A DNA stretch of 64,000 nt from Hyphomicrobiales bacterium (GTDB lineage: Bacteria; Pseudomonadota; Alphaproteobacteria; Rhizobiales; Beijerinckiaceae): assembly GCA_004144595.1 (NCBI GenBank), contig SEEM01000031.1, positions 1 through 64,000 of the forward strand, in the 5' to 3' direction. Numbering within the stretch: the first letter of the stretch is position 1; the number at the start of each line of letters is the position of its first letter. A program made the translations under genes and the position numbers. The notes under the pieces were generated by a model. That model had not been told where the DNA came from. It made no database searches and was given only the letters and a program-made list of their open reading frames with translations. Positions 19,649 through 30,210 of the stretch are shown one piece after another.

Positions 19649-20995
19649 CTACTTGCCTTCGCCATGGCTCCGGCGTCCGGAGGGCGAGACGTCGGGAATG
19701 GTTGGCGCCATCGGCTTGCGCTCGCCGAACGGGTTGGCCGAGGGCGGGTTGCGCCGCAGGCGGAAGGCGAGATAGGCCGCCGCAGCAGCCGAAAGCAGGC
19801 CGAGATAGGCGAGCAACCCGTTCGGCCCGACCGCCTGCATGAAGGCGGCAGCGACGAGCGGGCCGATCGCGGAGCCCACCGCCCAGAGGAAGAGCAGTTG
19901 CGCCGAGAGACCGAGCGCCCGCTCGCGGCCGAGCCGGAAATAGGCATGCGCGACCGCGACCGTGTAGATCGGCATCGCGCCGGCGCCGATCAGGGCGAAG
20001 AGCCCGAACAGCCAGAAGCGTGTATGGGGAACGGAGAACCAGAGAACCGCCCCCAGCGCCAGCGTGCAAAGCACGACCGAACCCGTGGCGCTGAGCATGA
20101 TCTTGCGGCTTTCGACCCGGTCCGCCAGTAGCCCGAGCGGCCATTGCAGCACAAGCGCGCCGATCTGGATGCCGGCTGTCAGCAGGATCGCCCAGGCCTG
20201 GTCGAGGCCGATCAGGATGCCGTAGGCCGGTGCGATATTGGTCAGCGCGCCACCCATCAGCCCGACATAGAGGCAGCCGATCACCGAGGCCGGCGCGTAT
20301 TGCCACATCGTGTTGAGGCGAACCGAGACCACCTCGCCCGATTCAGGCCCCTTGGCGCGGGTCATGCCGACCGGGATCAGCGCGATCGAGAAAGTCGCGC
20401 TCGCGAGCAGGAAGATGTCGTGCGATTGCAGCGAGACATAGCCGATGCCGATCTGCGAGCCGATCAGCGCCAGGCGGTTGAGGATCTGGTAGAAGCCGAA
20501 CAGGCGCCCGCGCTGCCCGGCCTTGGCCTGGCCGCTGATCCAGCTCTCGATGCAGATCGCGTGGCCGGCACCGGCGAAGCCCATGCCAAGGCGCGAGATG
20601 CCCCAGAAATCGAGCGAGGTCAGCGTGAAGCTGAGCGTGAACACCGCCTGCAGCGCCGCGAAGACGCCGAATGCGCGGATATGGCCGACGCGGCGGATGA
20701 AGCTGGGGACCACGAAGCAGCCGGCGAGGAAGCCGACGGAATAGGCCGAGCCGACAAGGCCGATCAGCAGCGGTGCCTTCTGCTCCAGCGCCATCTTCAG
20801 CGGCACCACCGTGTTCACGATGGTCGAGGCGATCTGCAGGATCAGCGCGCCGCTGACGATCGCGCCCAAGGCTGCGACTGAGCTCGTCCTCGGCTCGGCT
20901 GGCTGGCTCACGGCGATCCCGGCCTCCGACGCAGCGGCAACGGAATCCTGCGATTCCGGCGGCTGCAACTCCTGCGGTTGCGATACTTGCGACAT
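19649..20995 (-). CDS. MFS transporter
   Basis: About 12 hydrophobic segments; VVPLKMALEQKAPLLIGLVGSAYSVGFLAGCFVVPSFIRRVGHIRAFGVFAALQ. Confidence 0.88.
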   Translation of the reverse strand: MSQVSQPQELQPPESQDSVAAASEAGIAVSQPAEPRTSSVAALGAIVSGALILQIASTIVNTVVPLKMALEQKAPLLIGLVGSAYSVGFLAGCFVVPSFIRRVGHIRAFGVFAALQAVFTLSFTLTSLDFWGISRLGMGFAGAGHAICIESWISGQAKAGQRGRLFGFYQILNRLALIGSQIGIGYVSLQSHDIFLLASATFSIALIPVGMTRAKGPESGEVVSVRLNTMWQYAPASVIGCLYVGLMGGALTNIAPAYGILIGLDQAWAILLTAGIQIGALVLQWPLGLLADRVESRKIMLSATGSVVLCTLALGAVLWFSVPHTRFWLFGLFALIGAGAMPIYTVAVAHAYFRLGRERALGLSAQLLFLWAVGSAIGPLVAAAFMQAVGPNGLLAYLGLLSAAAAAYLAFRLRRNPPSANPFGERKPMAPTIPDVSPSGRRSHGEGK

Positions 20996-21372
20996 ATCCG
21001 ATTCGACGGCCGGTGGGGGAGAATTGGGCTGGCATTGCAGCCTTGCCGGAAAAGATGGGCCAATCGGGGCAGGCCGCGAAAAGATTTGGTCTTTCTTCCT
21101 CCACCGTCCGGTCGCGACCGTGCCGTCTTCGCATGGCCATGGAGGCGCTTGCCGCCCCCCTGTTCGGCCGCGCGTGAATCGCGAGATTTATCGATGCGGT
21201 TCACCGGCGATTAACCAAGGCAGCGCCTTATCGATACGGAACGACGTTTGGGTTCTCCCGGCATGTCCTGTCACACCGCGAAGCGCACCGCGCCTCCCTC
21301 GGCCGAGGCGCGAGCGGTTGCTCTGTGCCTGCAGCCGCCGGGCGTGGCGTAAGTGTATCGAGAGTGCGGCTG

Positions 21373-22464
21373 ATGACCTATGCGACCTATGTACGGGAAG
21401 GCGGTGCACCCTATGTGCGGTCTCGTCGTCGCCGCAGGCCTCTGCTGAAGGGGTTCCTCGTCGCGCTGGCCTTGAGCGGCGGCGCGATGTCCGGCTTCTG
21501 GATGCTGGGGCAGGGCGCTCCGGGAGTCGATTCGGGGAATACCTCGTCCGCAACGGCCGGGAAGGCATCGAGCGCTCGCGTCGCGCGGCAGCAGGCGCCC
21601 GCCTATAGCGGCCTGCTCGATCCCGCGCTGTCGGGCGGCAAGGCAACCTCTTTCGCTCAGGGGGCTCCCGCCCGTTCCGCGTTCCAGCCTGCCGCGCAGC
21701 CGCCGCCGTCCTCGCTGGCCGCTCTCGCTCCGGCCGAGCCGGCGCTGCCGCTGCCGCCGCAGCCACCGGTCACGTTGGCGGAGAAGGCCGCGCCCATGCC
21801 CGTGCCACGCCCGCTCGACCTGCTGCCGAAGCTCGATCCCCAGCAGCCGCAGCAGATCCAGCCGCGTGTCGCGCAGCCGACGACGCCACGCCGCAACCGC
21901 ACCGCGGCAGCCGCACCGACGCCCGAGGACAACCGCAATTTCTTCGAGAAGCTCTTCGGCGTGCAGAAGCAGGCCGAGCCGGCCGGCACGGCGCTCGCCT
22001 ATGCCGCGCCGCAGGACGACATCGTCGACCGCGGCCGCATCACCCGTCTCAGCCCCTCGCTCGGCACGCCGCCGCGCACCGCAGAGGCCGGCACGGCGAT
22101 CTACGATATCGCTGCCAAGATGGTCTACATGCCGAATGGCGAGCGCCTGGAGGCCCATTCCGGCTTCGGCGAGATGATGGACGATGTCCGTTACGCCCAT
22201 GTCCGGATGAAGGGCGTCACCCCGCCGCATACCTACACGCTGACCGAGCGCGAGGCGCTGTTCCATGGCGTGCGGGCGATCCGGCTCAACCCGGTTGGCG
22301 GCAGCGGCGCGATCCATGGCCGTGCCGGTTTGCTCGCCCATACCTACCTGCTCGGGCCGCGCGGCGACTCGAACGGCTGCATCTCGTTCAAGGATTACGA
22401 CAGCTTCCTGCAGGCCTTCCTCCGCGGCGAGGTCAAGCGGATCAGGGTCGTCGCGAGCCTCTGA
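21373..22464 (+). CDS. DUF2778 (Tlde1-like, L,D-transpeptidase-fold) protein with N-terminal membrane anchor
   Basis: C-terminus IHGRAGLLAHTYLLGPRGDSNGCISFKDYDSFLQAFLRGEVKRIRVV with H...S-N-G-C motif; N-terminal hydrophobic anchor after RRRRR; long Pro/Ala-rich linker. Confidence 0.82.
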   Translation: MTYATYVREGGAPYVRSRRRRRPLLKGFLVALALSGGAMSGFWMLGQGAPGVDSGNTSSATAGKASSARVARQQAPAYSGLLDPALSGGKATSFAQGAPARSAFQPAAQPPPSSLAALAPAEPALPLPPQPPVTLAEKAAPMPVPRPLDLLPKLDPQQPQQIQPRVAQPTTPRRNRTAAAAPTPEDNRNFFEKLFGVQKQAEPAGTALAYAAPQDDIVDRGRITRLSPSLGTPPRTAEAGTAIYDIAAKMVYMPNGERLEAHSGFGEMMDDVRYAHVRMKGVTPPHTYTLTEREALFHGVRAIRLNPVGGSGAIHGRAGLLAHTYLLGPRGDSNGCISFKDYDSFLQAFLRGEVKRIRVVASL

Positions 22465-22521
22465 TCGGAGGCCGCGAGGCGAGACCCTTCGACACCTGAT
22501 CACATTTCGGCGACGGCCGCC

Positions 22522-22652
22522 TTGTCATTCCGGGGCTTCGCGCAGCGAAGAACCCGGAACCCACGAGCGGGCGAGCCATTGGCATCCGAACAGTTCGCGT
22601 CTCACCCCGTCATGGGTTCCGGGTTCAAGCCTGCGGCGCGCCCCGGAATGAC
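22522..22652. repeat. REP-like element family A, long copy with nested arms
   Basis: TTGTCATTCCGGGGCTTCGCGCAGCGAAGAACCCGGAACCCA...CATGGGTTCCGGGTTCAAGCCTGCGGCGCGCCCCGGAATGAC inverted ends. Confidence 0.8.
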
Positions 22653-22689
22653 CGGGGGCTCAGATCAGGAACGAACCCTGTAGCAAGCC

Positions 22690-22938
22690 CTATGGCTGCC
22701 TCTGACGATTAGCGATCCGCAGCGCGATCCCCGTCGCGGCCAGAACGCAGCCCAGCACGAAGGGCGGGACGAAGACCATCAGCGCTTCCGTATCCTCCCA
22801 GCGAAACCGGAATCGGGAGAAGCTGCAACCGTCCGAAGCCAGGCCGCAGGCGAAGAGATTGAGCCCGACCCAGCCCGAGAAGGTGACGAAGCACAGCAAT
22901 ACCCCGCCTCCGATCAGGAGCCCGCTCGCAAGCCGCAT
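22690..22938 (-). CDS. Small two-TM hypothetical membrane protein
   Basis: MRLASGLLIGGGVLLCFVTFSGWVGLNLFACGL...TEALMVFVPPFVLGCVLAATGIALRIANRQRQP. Confidence 0.55.
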   Translation of the reverse strand: MRLASGLLIGGGVLLCFVTFSGWVGLNLFACGLASDGCSFSRFRFRWEDTEALMVFVPPFVLGCVLAATGIALRIANRQRQP

Positions 22939-22966
22939 TCAAGCCTCTCCGTGAAGCGCGTCGCCG

Positions 22967-25648
22967 TCAGCCGCGTGCGGCTTTCGGCGCTTTCTTCACG
23001 GCCGGCTCTGCCTCCGCTGCCTTCTTGGCGGGAGCCTTCTTTGCGGCAGCCTTCTTTGCGGCAGCCTTCTTTGCCGGCGCCTTGGGCTTGGCTGCGCCGG
23101 CAGCCGCCTTCGGCTTGCCCTTGCCGCCCTTTGTCTCGGCTTTGGCGTTCGCAAGCTCGATCGCCTGTTCGAGCGTGACGGTCTCGGCGGTCATCGTCTT
23201 GGGCAGGGTCGCGAAGATCTTGCCCCATGCGACATAGGGGCCGTATTTGCCGGCCTTGACCTCCAAAGCACCGCCGGCGGGATGGTCGCCGAGCGCCCGG
23301 CCCGGCGTCGCCGCCCGGCCGCCGCGCCCGCCGCCGCTCTCCTTGGCGACGATCAGGTCGATGGCGCGGTTGGCGCCGAGTTCGAGCACGTCGTCGTCCT
23401 TGTCGATATTGGCGTAGACCTTGCCGTGCTGGACGTAAGGCCCAAAGCGCCCGATGCCGACGAGGATCGCCTCGCCGCTTTCCGGATGCCGGGCGACCTC
23501 GCGCGGCAGGGAGAGCAGGGCCAGCGCCTTCTCCAGCGTCACGCTCGACGGACTCATGCCCTTGGGCAGGCTGGAGCGCTTGGGCTTCTCGCCCTCGCCG
23601 AGCTGGATATAGGGGCCGAAGCGGCCGTCGCGCAGGGTGACTTCGAGACTGGTCACCGGATCGGTGCCGAGGATGCGCACGCCCGGCGCGCCCTGGCCGC
23701 CCTCGGCGCTGGCCTCGCCATCGGCGGCAGGAACGGAGAGCGGGCGCGTATAGCGGCATTCGGGATAGTTCGAGCACCCGACGAAGGCGCCGAATTTCCC
23801 GAGCTTCAGCGAGAGCTGGCCGTTGCCGCAGGTCGGGCACACCCGCGGATCGGAGCCGTCGGCCTTCTGCGGGAAGATGTACTCGCCGAGGATGCCGTTC
23901 AGCGCTTCCAGCACGTCGCCGACGCGCAGATCCTTGGTCTCGGCGATCGAGGCCTGGAACTCGTCCCAGAACTCGCGCAGCAGCGTCTTCCAGTCGATCT
24001 CGGCGTTGGAGACGCGGTCGAGCTTCTCCTCCAGGTTCGCCGTGAAGTCGAACTCGACATAGCGCTTGAAGAAGCTCTCCAGGAACGACGTCACCAGCAT
24101 GCCCTTGTCCTCGGGCACGAGGCGCTTCTTATCGATGCGCACATATTCGCGGTCGCGCAGCGTCGAGAGCGTCGCGGCATAGGTCGAGGGCCGGCCGATG
24201 CCGAGCTCTTCCATGCGCTTGACCAGGCTCGCTTCCGAGAAGCGCGGCGGCGGCTCGGTGAAGTGCTGGTCGGCGGCGATTGCGCGCTTCTCCAGCTTAT
24301 CGCTCGCCTTCATCGCCGGCAGCTTCTTGGAATCCTCGTCTTCCTCGTCGTCGCGGCTCTCCTGGTAGAGCGTCAGGAAGCCGTCGAAGAGCACGACCTG
24401 CCCGGAGGCGCGCAGGTCGAGATTGCGGGCGCCGACCTTGGCCGCGATGTCCACCGTGGTGCGTTCCATCTCGGCCGATTCCATCTGGCTCGCGATGGTG
24501 CGCTTCCAGATCAGCTCGTAGAGCTTGGCCTGCTCGGGTTCGAGCTGGCGCGCGACCATCGCCGGCAGCCTTGCGAGATCGGTCGGGCGGATGGCCTCGT
24601 GGGCCTCCTGCGCGTTCTTGGCCTTGACCATGTATTTGCGCGGGGCGTTCGGCACGTATTTCGCGCCGAATTCCTTGCCGATGACGCTGCGGGCGGCGGT
24701 GATGGCCGAGGGGTCCATATCGACGCCGTCGGTACGCATATAGGTGATGAGGCCGACGGTCTCGCCGCCGATATCGACGCCTTCATAGAGCCGCTGCGCG
24801 AGCTGCATCGTCCGCGCCGGGGCAAGGCCGAGCTTGCGCGAGGCCTCTTGTTGCAGCGTCGAAGTCTGGAAGGGCGGCTGCGGATGGCGCTTGACCGGCT
24901 TGGCCTCGACCTCGCTGACGGTGAAGACGGCGGTCTCCAGAGCCGCCTTGAAGGCCTTGGCCTCCTCCTCGTTGCCGATATCGAGCCGGGTGATCTTCTT
25001 GCCGTCGGCGCCGACGAGGCGGGCGTCGAAAGTCTGGCCGGATTCGGTCGCGAGCGTCGCGACCAGAGACCAGTATTCGCGGGCCCGGAACGCCTCGATC
25101 TCGCGCTCGCGGTCGCAGACGAGGCGCAGCGCCACCGACTGCACGCGGCCTGCCGAGCGGGCGCCCGGCAGCTTTCGCCACAGCACGGGCGAGAGCGTGA
25201 AGCCGACGAGGTAGTCGAGCGCGCGGCGCGCCAGATACGCATCGACCAGCGCCTGGTCGATCTGGCGCGGGTTGGCCAGCGCCTTCTGGACGGCGTCCTT
25301 GGTGACGGCGTTGAAGGTGACGCGCTCGACCGGGATGCCCTTCAGCACCTTCTTCTGGTTGAGTGCCTCCAGCACATGCCAGGAGATGGCCTCTCCCTCG
25401 CGATCCGGGTCGGTGGCGAGGATCAGCTTCTCGGCGCCTTTTACGGCGCGCGCGATCTCGGCGACCTGCTTGGCGCCGCGGCCCTCGATCTCCCACTTCA
25501 TCAGGAAGTCGTTGTCGGGCTCGACCGAGCCGTCCTTGGCCGGCAGGTCGCGGATATGCCCGAACGAGGCGATGACCTCGTAGTCGGAGCCCAGGTATTT
25601 GTTGATCGTCTTGGCCTTGGCCGGCGACTCGACGACGAGGAGCTTCAT
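22967..25648 (-). CDS. topA: DNA topoisomerase I
   Basis: MKLLVVESPAKAKTINKYLGSDYEVIASFGHIRDLPAKDGSVEPD; Zn-finger CPTCGNGQLSLKLGKFGAFVGCSNYPECRYTR; Lys/Ala-rich C-terminal tail. Confidence 0.98.
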   Translation of the reverse strand: MKLLVVESPAKAKTINKYLGSDYEVIASFGHIRDLPAKDGSVEPDNDFLMKWEIEGRGAKQVAEIARAVKGAEKLILATDPDREGEAISWHVLEALNQKKVLKGIPVERVTFNAVTKDAVQKALANPRQIDQALVDAYLARRALDYLVGFTLSPVLWRKLPGARSAGRVQSVALRLVCDREREIEAFRAREYWSLVATLATESGQTFDARLVGADGKKITRLDIGNEEEAKAFKAALETAVFTVSEVEAKPVKRHPQPPFQTSTLQQEASRKLGLAPARTMQLAQRLYEGVDIGGETVGLITYMRTDGVDMDPSAITAARSVIGKEFGAKYVPNAPRKYMVKAKNAQEAHEAIRPTDLARLPAMVARQLEPEQAKLYELIWKRTIASQMESAEMERTTVDIAAKVGARNLDLRASGQVVLFDGFLTLYQESRDDEEDEDSKKLPAMKASDKLEKRAIAADQHFTEPPPRFSEASLVKRMEELGIGRPSTYAATLSTLRDREYVRIDKKRLVPEDKGMLVTSFLESFFKRYVEFDFTANLEEKLDRVSNAEIDWKTLLREFWDEFQASIAETKDLRVGDVLEALNGILGEYIFPQKADGSDPRVCPTCGNGQLSLKLGKFGAFVGCSNYPECRYTRPLSVPAADGEASAEGGQGAPGVRILGTDPVTSLEVTLRDGRFGPYIQLGEGEKPKRSSLPKGMSPSSVTLEKALALLSLPREVARHPESGEAILVGIGRFGPYVQHGKVYANIDKDDDVLELGANRAIDLIVAKESGGGRGGRAATPGRALGDHPAGGALEVKAGKYGPYVAWGKIFATLPKTMTAETVTLEQAIELANAKAETKGGKGKPKAAAGAAKPKAPAKKAAAKKAAAKKAPAKKAAEAEPAVKKAPKAARG

Positions 25649-26005
25649 GATTTTCGTGTCTCGATGACAGCCCTGATCAGAGCGCGGAGCCAGCCCTGAC
25701 GGACGGTCCCGCGACCCGCAAGACCGCTGCGGTTCGGATTTGCGCGCGAAAGTGGTTCAGCGCGCCGGCTCTGTCAAACCCCGAATGGGTAGTGACGACG
25801 ATCGCCGGCCCGCTGATGCAGCGGTGAGACATGGGGGCGATCGCCGGCTTTGCAAGCGTGGCCTCAGCGCCGCGCCGCCAGAGTATGGGCTACCGTTTTC
25901 GTCATGGTCGGGCTTGTCCCGACCATCCGCGTCCTCATCGATGCCATACGGTGCTAAAGACATGGATGCTCGCCACAAGGGCGAGCATGACGGTGAGGGC
26001 GGGCT

Positions 26006-27238
26006 TCAGCCCCGCGCAGCCACCAGCCGGTCGATGAAGCCGTCGGTCTGGGCGCCGTTGATCCAGCGCAGCACCGCGACGACATCCTTCTCGGGATCGA
26101 CCCAGATCACGTTGCTGCCGGCGCCGAGCGCCGAGAAGGACGCAGCCGGCACGCCCGGCCGTGCCGCGAGCCACCAGAGATAGCCGTAATTCGCCAGCGT
26201 CGGCGAGGGCGTCAGCATGCGCCTGACCCACTCGCGCGACAAGATCTGCCGGCCGCCCCAGTCGCCCTCGCGGCCGATCAGCAGGCCGAAGCGGGCATGG
26301 TCGCGCGCGCCGATGAACAGCCCGCCGCCCCAATGGCCGCCGCCCGGCACCGACTGGATCGAGCGCCCGTCGATCTCCGTGAAGGAGGTGCTGTAGCCCT
26401 CCCAGCGCCAATCCGGCGAGGCGCCGATCGGGTCCATCACCCGCTCGCGCAGCACCTCCGGCAGGGGCCGGCGGAAGCGCTCCAGCAGCGCGTAGCTCAG
26501 CACGTTCACGCGCACGTCGTTGTATTCGTAGAAGCTGCCCGGCGTCTTGAGATCGCGGCGCTGACCCTTGCGGCTGTTGTCGGCGCCGGGGCCGATCTGG
26601 CGGTTATGGTCGACCTGGTCGGACTTGCCGAAGATCTCGCCCTGCCATTCGCTCGACTGCTGCAGCAGGTGCCGCCAGGTGATCGCACCGTTATGCGGAC
26701 CGGAGAAGACCGGGCCGGCGACCGTCGCGCCGACCGGCTCCTCGACATCCTTGATCAGGCCGTCGTCGAAGGCGATCCCGGCGAGCACCGCGAGATAGCT
26801 CTTGGCGATCGAGAAGGTCATGTCGGTGCGCGCCGTGTCGCCCCATTCGGCGACGATGCGCCCGCCCTTCAGGATCAGGCCGGCCGGGCCGCCGCGCTCG
26901 CGCACCGGGCCGACGATCTCGGTCCAGGGCCCGCTCTCGTTCCACTCGCGATTTCCGACATAGCTCCCGTCCGGGTAATACAGGCTGCGCGGCCAGGGGC
27001 TTTCCTGCCCGCGGGCGAAATCGACCGCGGGCTTCAGCCTTTCGGGGTCGAAGCCGGCCTCGGCGGGCGCGATCGTCTGCCAGAGGGCCCCATTGGGGGC
27101 GGGGACGAAGGCATCGGTCGGGCTGGACAAGGCGGCATCCTCACGCACGGCGGAAAATCCGATTGGTAGCGCCGTTCGGATAAAAGCTCCAAGACCCACA
27201 GGACATGTGCCCTCCCGGTCCGGAGCGGCTTGCGCCAT
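26006..27238 (-). CDS. Beta-lactamase family serine hydrolase (class C-like)
   Basis: [22 protein letters not shown] (SxxK), [44 protein letters not shown]. Confidence 0.88.
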   Translation of the reverse strand: MAQAAPDREGTCPVGLGAFIRTALPIGFSAVREDAALSSPTDAFVPAPNGALWQTIAPAEAGFDPERLKPAVDFARGQESPWPRSLYYPDGSYVGNREWNESGPWTEIVGPVRERGGPAGLILKGGRIVAEWGDTARTDMTFSIAKSYLAVLAGIAFDDGLIKDVEEPVGATVAGPVFSGPHNGAITWRHLLQQSSEWQGEIFGKSDQVDHNRQIGPGADNSRKGQRRDLKTPGSFYEYNDVRVNVLSYALLERFRRPLPEVLRERVMDPIGASPDWRWEGYSTSFTEIDGRSIQSVPGGGHWGGGLFIGARDHARFGLLIGREGDWGGRQILSREWVRRMLTPSPTLANYGYLWWLAARPGVPAASFSALGAGSNVIWVDPEKDVVAVLRWINGAQTDGFIDRLVAARG

Positions 27239-27269
27239 CAGCGACTCGCGCCTAAACAGCCTGCTTCAA

Positions 27270-28214
27270 ATGACATCGCCAGAACCGCTCTATCCGCACC
27301 GCCATCTCCTCGGGATCGAGGGGTTGTCCCATCTGGACATCGAAGCTCTATTGGACAGGGCGGAAAACTACGTCTCCCTCTCCCGGCAGGTCGAGAAGAA
27401 GACGGCGACGCTGCGCGGCCGCACCCAGATCAACCTGTTCTTCGAGCCCTCGACCCGCACACAGGCCTCCTTCGAGCTGGCTGGAAAGCGCCTCGGCGCC
27501 GACGTGATGAACATGTCCGTCGCCTCCTCTTCGGTGAAGAAGGGCGAGACGTTGATCGACACCGCTGCGACGCTCAGCGCGATGCGCCCGGACATCATCG
27601 TCGTGCGTCACCATGCGGCTGGCGCGGTCAACCTGCTCGCCCGCAAGGTCGGCTGCTCGGTGATCAATGCCGGGGACGGCGCCCACGAGCATCCGACACA
27701 AGCCCTGCTCGACGCGCTGACGATCCGCCGCAACAAGGGCCGCATCCAGGGCCTGACGGTCGCGATCTGCGGCGACATCCTGCATTCGCGCGTCGCCCGC
27801 TCCAACATCATCCTGCTCAATGCGCTGGGTGCGAAGGTCCGCCTGATCGCGCCGACGACGTTGCTGCCGCCCGGCATCGAGCGCATGGGCGTCGAGGTCT
27901 TCACCGACATGAACAAGGGGCTGGAGGGTGCTGATATCGTGATGATGCTGCGCCTCCAGCTCGAGCGCATGAACGGTGCCTTCGTGCCGTCGGCGAAGGA
28001 GTATTTCCGCTATCACGGGCTCGACCAGGAGAAGCTGGCGCGGGCTCAAGCTGATGCGCTGGTGATGCATCCCGGCCCGATGAACCGCGGCGTCGAGATT
28101 TCCTCTGCCGTCGCCGACGGTGCCCAGTCGCTGATCCGCGAGCAGGTCGAGATGGGCGTCGCCGTCCGCATGGCGGTGCTCGATGCGCTGGCCCAGCACC
28201 TGCCGAATGTCTGA
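27270..28214 (+). CDS. pyrB: Aspartate carbamoyltransferase catalytic subunit
   Basis: [55 protein letters not shown]; followed by pyrC. Confidence 0.97.
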   Translation: MTSPEPLYPHRHLLGIEGLSHLDIEALLDRAENYVSLSRQVEKKTATLRGRTQINLFFEPSTRTQASFELAGKRLGADVMNMSVASSSVKKGETLIDTAATLSAMRPDIIVVRHHAAGAVNLLARKVGCSVINAGDGAHEHPTQALLDALTIRRNKGRIQGLTVAICGDILHSRVARSNIILLNALGAKVRLIAPTTLLPPGIERMGVEVFTDMNKGLEGADIVMMLRLQLERMNGAFVPSAKEYFRYHGLDQEKLARAQADALVMHPGPMNRGVEISSAVADGAQSLIREQVEMGVAVRMAVLDALAQHLPNV

Positions 28215-28246
28215 GCGGCCAATGTCCGAGCGCAAAGAGACCCAAT

Positions 28247-29548
28247 ATGGCTGAAACGCAGGACATCGCCGTCGTCAATGCCCGCCTGATCGACCCTGCA
28301 AGCGGCCGCGAGGGCACGGGCTCCGTTCTCATCCGCAACGGCGCGATCGCCGCGGTCGATTGGCAGGGCGCTCCCGCCACGGGAGAGGGCGTGCGCCGCA
28401 TCGATGCCAAGGGCCAGGTGCTGACGCCGGGCCTTGTCGATCTGCGCGCCTTCCTCGGCGAGCCCGGCGCCGAATTCCGCGAGACGCTGGGAACCGGCTC
28501 TCAAGCCGCCGCCGCCGGCGGCGTCACCACCGTGGTCTGCCGCCCGGACACCAATCCGGTGATCGACGACCCCGCGATCATCGATTTCGTCAAGCGCCGC
28601 GCCCGCGACAAGGCCGTCGTCAACGTTCTCTCCTGCGCCGCTCTGACCAAGGGGCTGGAAGGCAAGGAGATCACCGAGTTCGGGCTCCTGCTGGAGGCCG
28701 GCGCGGTGGCCTTCTGCGACGGCGCCAAGGGCCTGCGCAATCCGCAGGTCATGCGCCGCGCCATGATCTATGCGCGCAATTTCGATGCCCTGATCATGAA
28801 CCATGTCGAGGACCCCGACCTGCGCGGCTCAGGCGTGATGAACGACGGCGAATTCGCCAGCCGCAAGGGCCTGCCGGGCATTCCGATCGAAGCCGAGACG
28901 GTGATGCTGGAGCGCGACATCCGCCTCGCCCGCGCAACCGGCTCCCGCTATCACGCCGCGATGATTTCCTGCGCCGAATCGGTCGAGATCGTGCGCCGCG
29001 CCAAGCAGGACGGCGTGCGCGTCACCTGCGGCGTCTCGATCAACAACCTCACCCTCAATGAGAACGACGTCGGCGAGTACCGCACCTTCTGCAAGGTCAC
29101 GCCGCCGTTGCGTCATGAAGACGATCGTATCGCCATGATCGCCGGCCTTGCCGAAGGCGTGATCGACGTCGTCGTTTCCGACCACGATCCGCAGGATGTC
29201 GAGACCAAGCGCCAGCCCTTCGCCGAATGCGCGGACGGCGCGCTCGGCATCGAAACCATGCTTTCTGCCGCCCAGCGCATGGTCCAGGCCGGGCAGATCG
29301 TGCTGCCGAAGCTCCTCGCCGCGCTCTCGGCACGCCCGGCCGCTTTGCTCGGGCTCGCTGCCGGCAAGCTCTCGGTCGGCGCCCCCGCCGACCTCGTCCT
29401 GTTCGATCCCGAGGCGCCCTTCGTCGTCGACAAGCGCAAGCTCAAGTCGCGCGCCAAGAACTCGCCCTTCGACGAGGCGAGGCTCGAAGGCATCGTGGCT
29501 GCGACCGTCGTCGGCGGCCGGGTGGTCTATGAGGCCGAGGCGGGCTAG
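28247..29548 (+). CDS. pyrC: Dihydroorotase
   Basis: [75 protein letters not shown]. Confidence 0.95.
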   Translation: MAETQDIAVVNARLIDPASGREGTGSVLIRNGAIAAVDWQGAPATGEGVRRIDAKGQVLTPGLVDLRAFLGEPGAEFRETLGTGSQAAAAGGVTTVVCRPDTNPVIDDPAIIDFVKRRARDKAVVNVLSCAALTKGLEGKEITEFGLLLEAGAVAFCDGAKGLRNPQVMRRAMIYARNFDALIMNHVEDPDLRGSGVMNDGEFASRKGLPGIPIEAETVMLERDIRLARATGSRYHAAMISCAESVEIVRRAKQDGVRVTCGVSINNLTLNENDVGEYRTFCKVTPPLRHEDDRIAMIAGLAEGVIDVVVSDHDPQDVETKRQPFAECADGALGIETMLSAAQRMVQAGQIVLPKLLAALSARPAALLGLAAGKLSVGAPADLVLFDPEAPFVVDKRKLKSRAKNSPFDEARLEGIVAATVVGGRVVYEAEAG

Positions 29549-29580
29549 GCTGCCGGCAAAACGCGGGGAATAGGGGCGGC

Positions 29581-30204
29581 ATGACGGATGTTCTGAACTG
29601 GGGGCTCTCCGGCCCCGCTACGCTGATCGCCCTCGTCGTCGGCTATCTCTTCGGCTCGATTCCCTTCGGCATCATTCTGACGAAGCTCGCCGGCGGTCCC
29701 GACCTGCGCAGCATCGGCTCCGGCAATATCGGCGCGACCAATGTGCTGCGCACCGGCAACAAGAAGCTCGCGGCGGCGACCCTTGTCGGCGACATGCTGA
29801 AGGGAACAGTCGCGGTCCTCGTCGGCGCGCGCTTTCTCGGCGGTCCGGAGGCCGCGCTGGCGGCCGGGGTCGGCGCCTTCCTCGGCCATGTCTTCCCGGT
29901 CTGGCTGGGCTTCAGGGGCGGCAAGGGCGTCGCGACCTATCTCGGCGTGCTGATCGGCGTGAAAGCCTCGATTGCCTTGATCTTCGCTGCGGTCTGGCTG
30001 GGGCTCGCCTACCTGTTCCGCTATTCCTCACTCTCTGCGCTGGTCGCCAGCGTTCTGGCGCCGCTGCTGCTGTGGTTCTGGGCCGGAATGCCCAAGGCGG
30101 CGCTCGTCATGGCCGGACTCACAGTCCTGCTCTGGATCATGCACCGGGAGAACATCGCCCGGTTACTGACCGGGCGCGAAGGCAAGATCGGCCAGAAGGG
30201 CTGA
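29581..30204 (+). CDS. plsY: Glycerol-3-phosphate 1-O-acyltransferase PlsY
   Basis: [60 protein letters not shown]. Confidence 0.97.
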   Translation: MTDVLNWGLSGPATLIALVVGYLFGSIPFGIILTKLAGGPDLRSIGSGNIGATNVLRTGNKKLAAATLVGDMLKGTVAVLVGARFLGGPEAALAAGVGAFLGHVFPVWLGFRGGKGVATYLGVLIGVKASIALIFAAVWLGLAYLFRYSSLSALVASVLAPLLLWFWAGMPKAALVMAGLTVLLWIMHRENIARLLTGREGKIGQKG

Positions 30205-30210
30205 CCGGGC

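Noticed and set aside
21373-22464. Idea of a T6SS effector/immunity pair
   Set aside because: No immunity-like gene, PAAR, VgrG or other T6SS gene in the window; retained only as a DUF2778 protein.
23282-25699. 805-aa plus-strand ORF opposite topA
   Set aside because: High-GC antisense shadow ORF; low-complexity Arg/Ala/Gly/Asp-rich translation with no domain pattern, while topA on the other strand is unambiguous.
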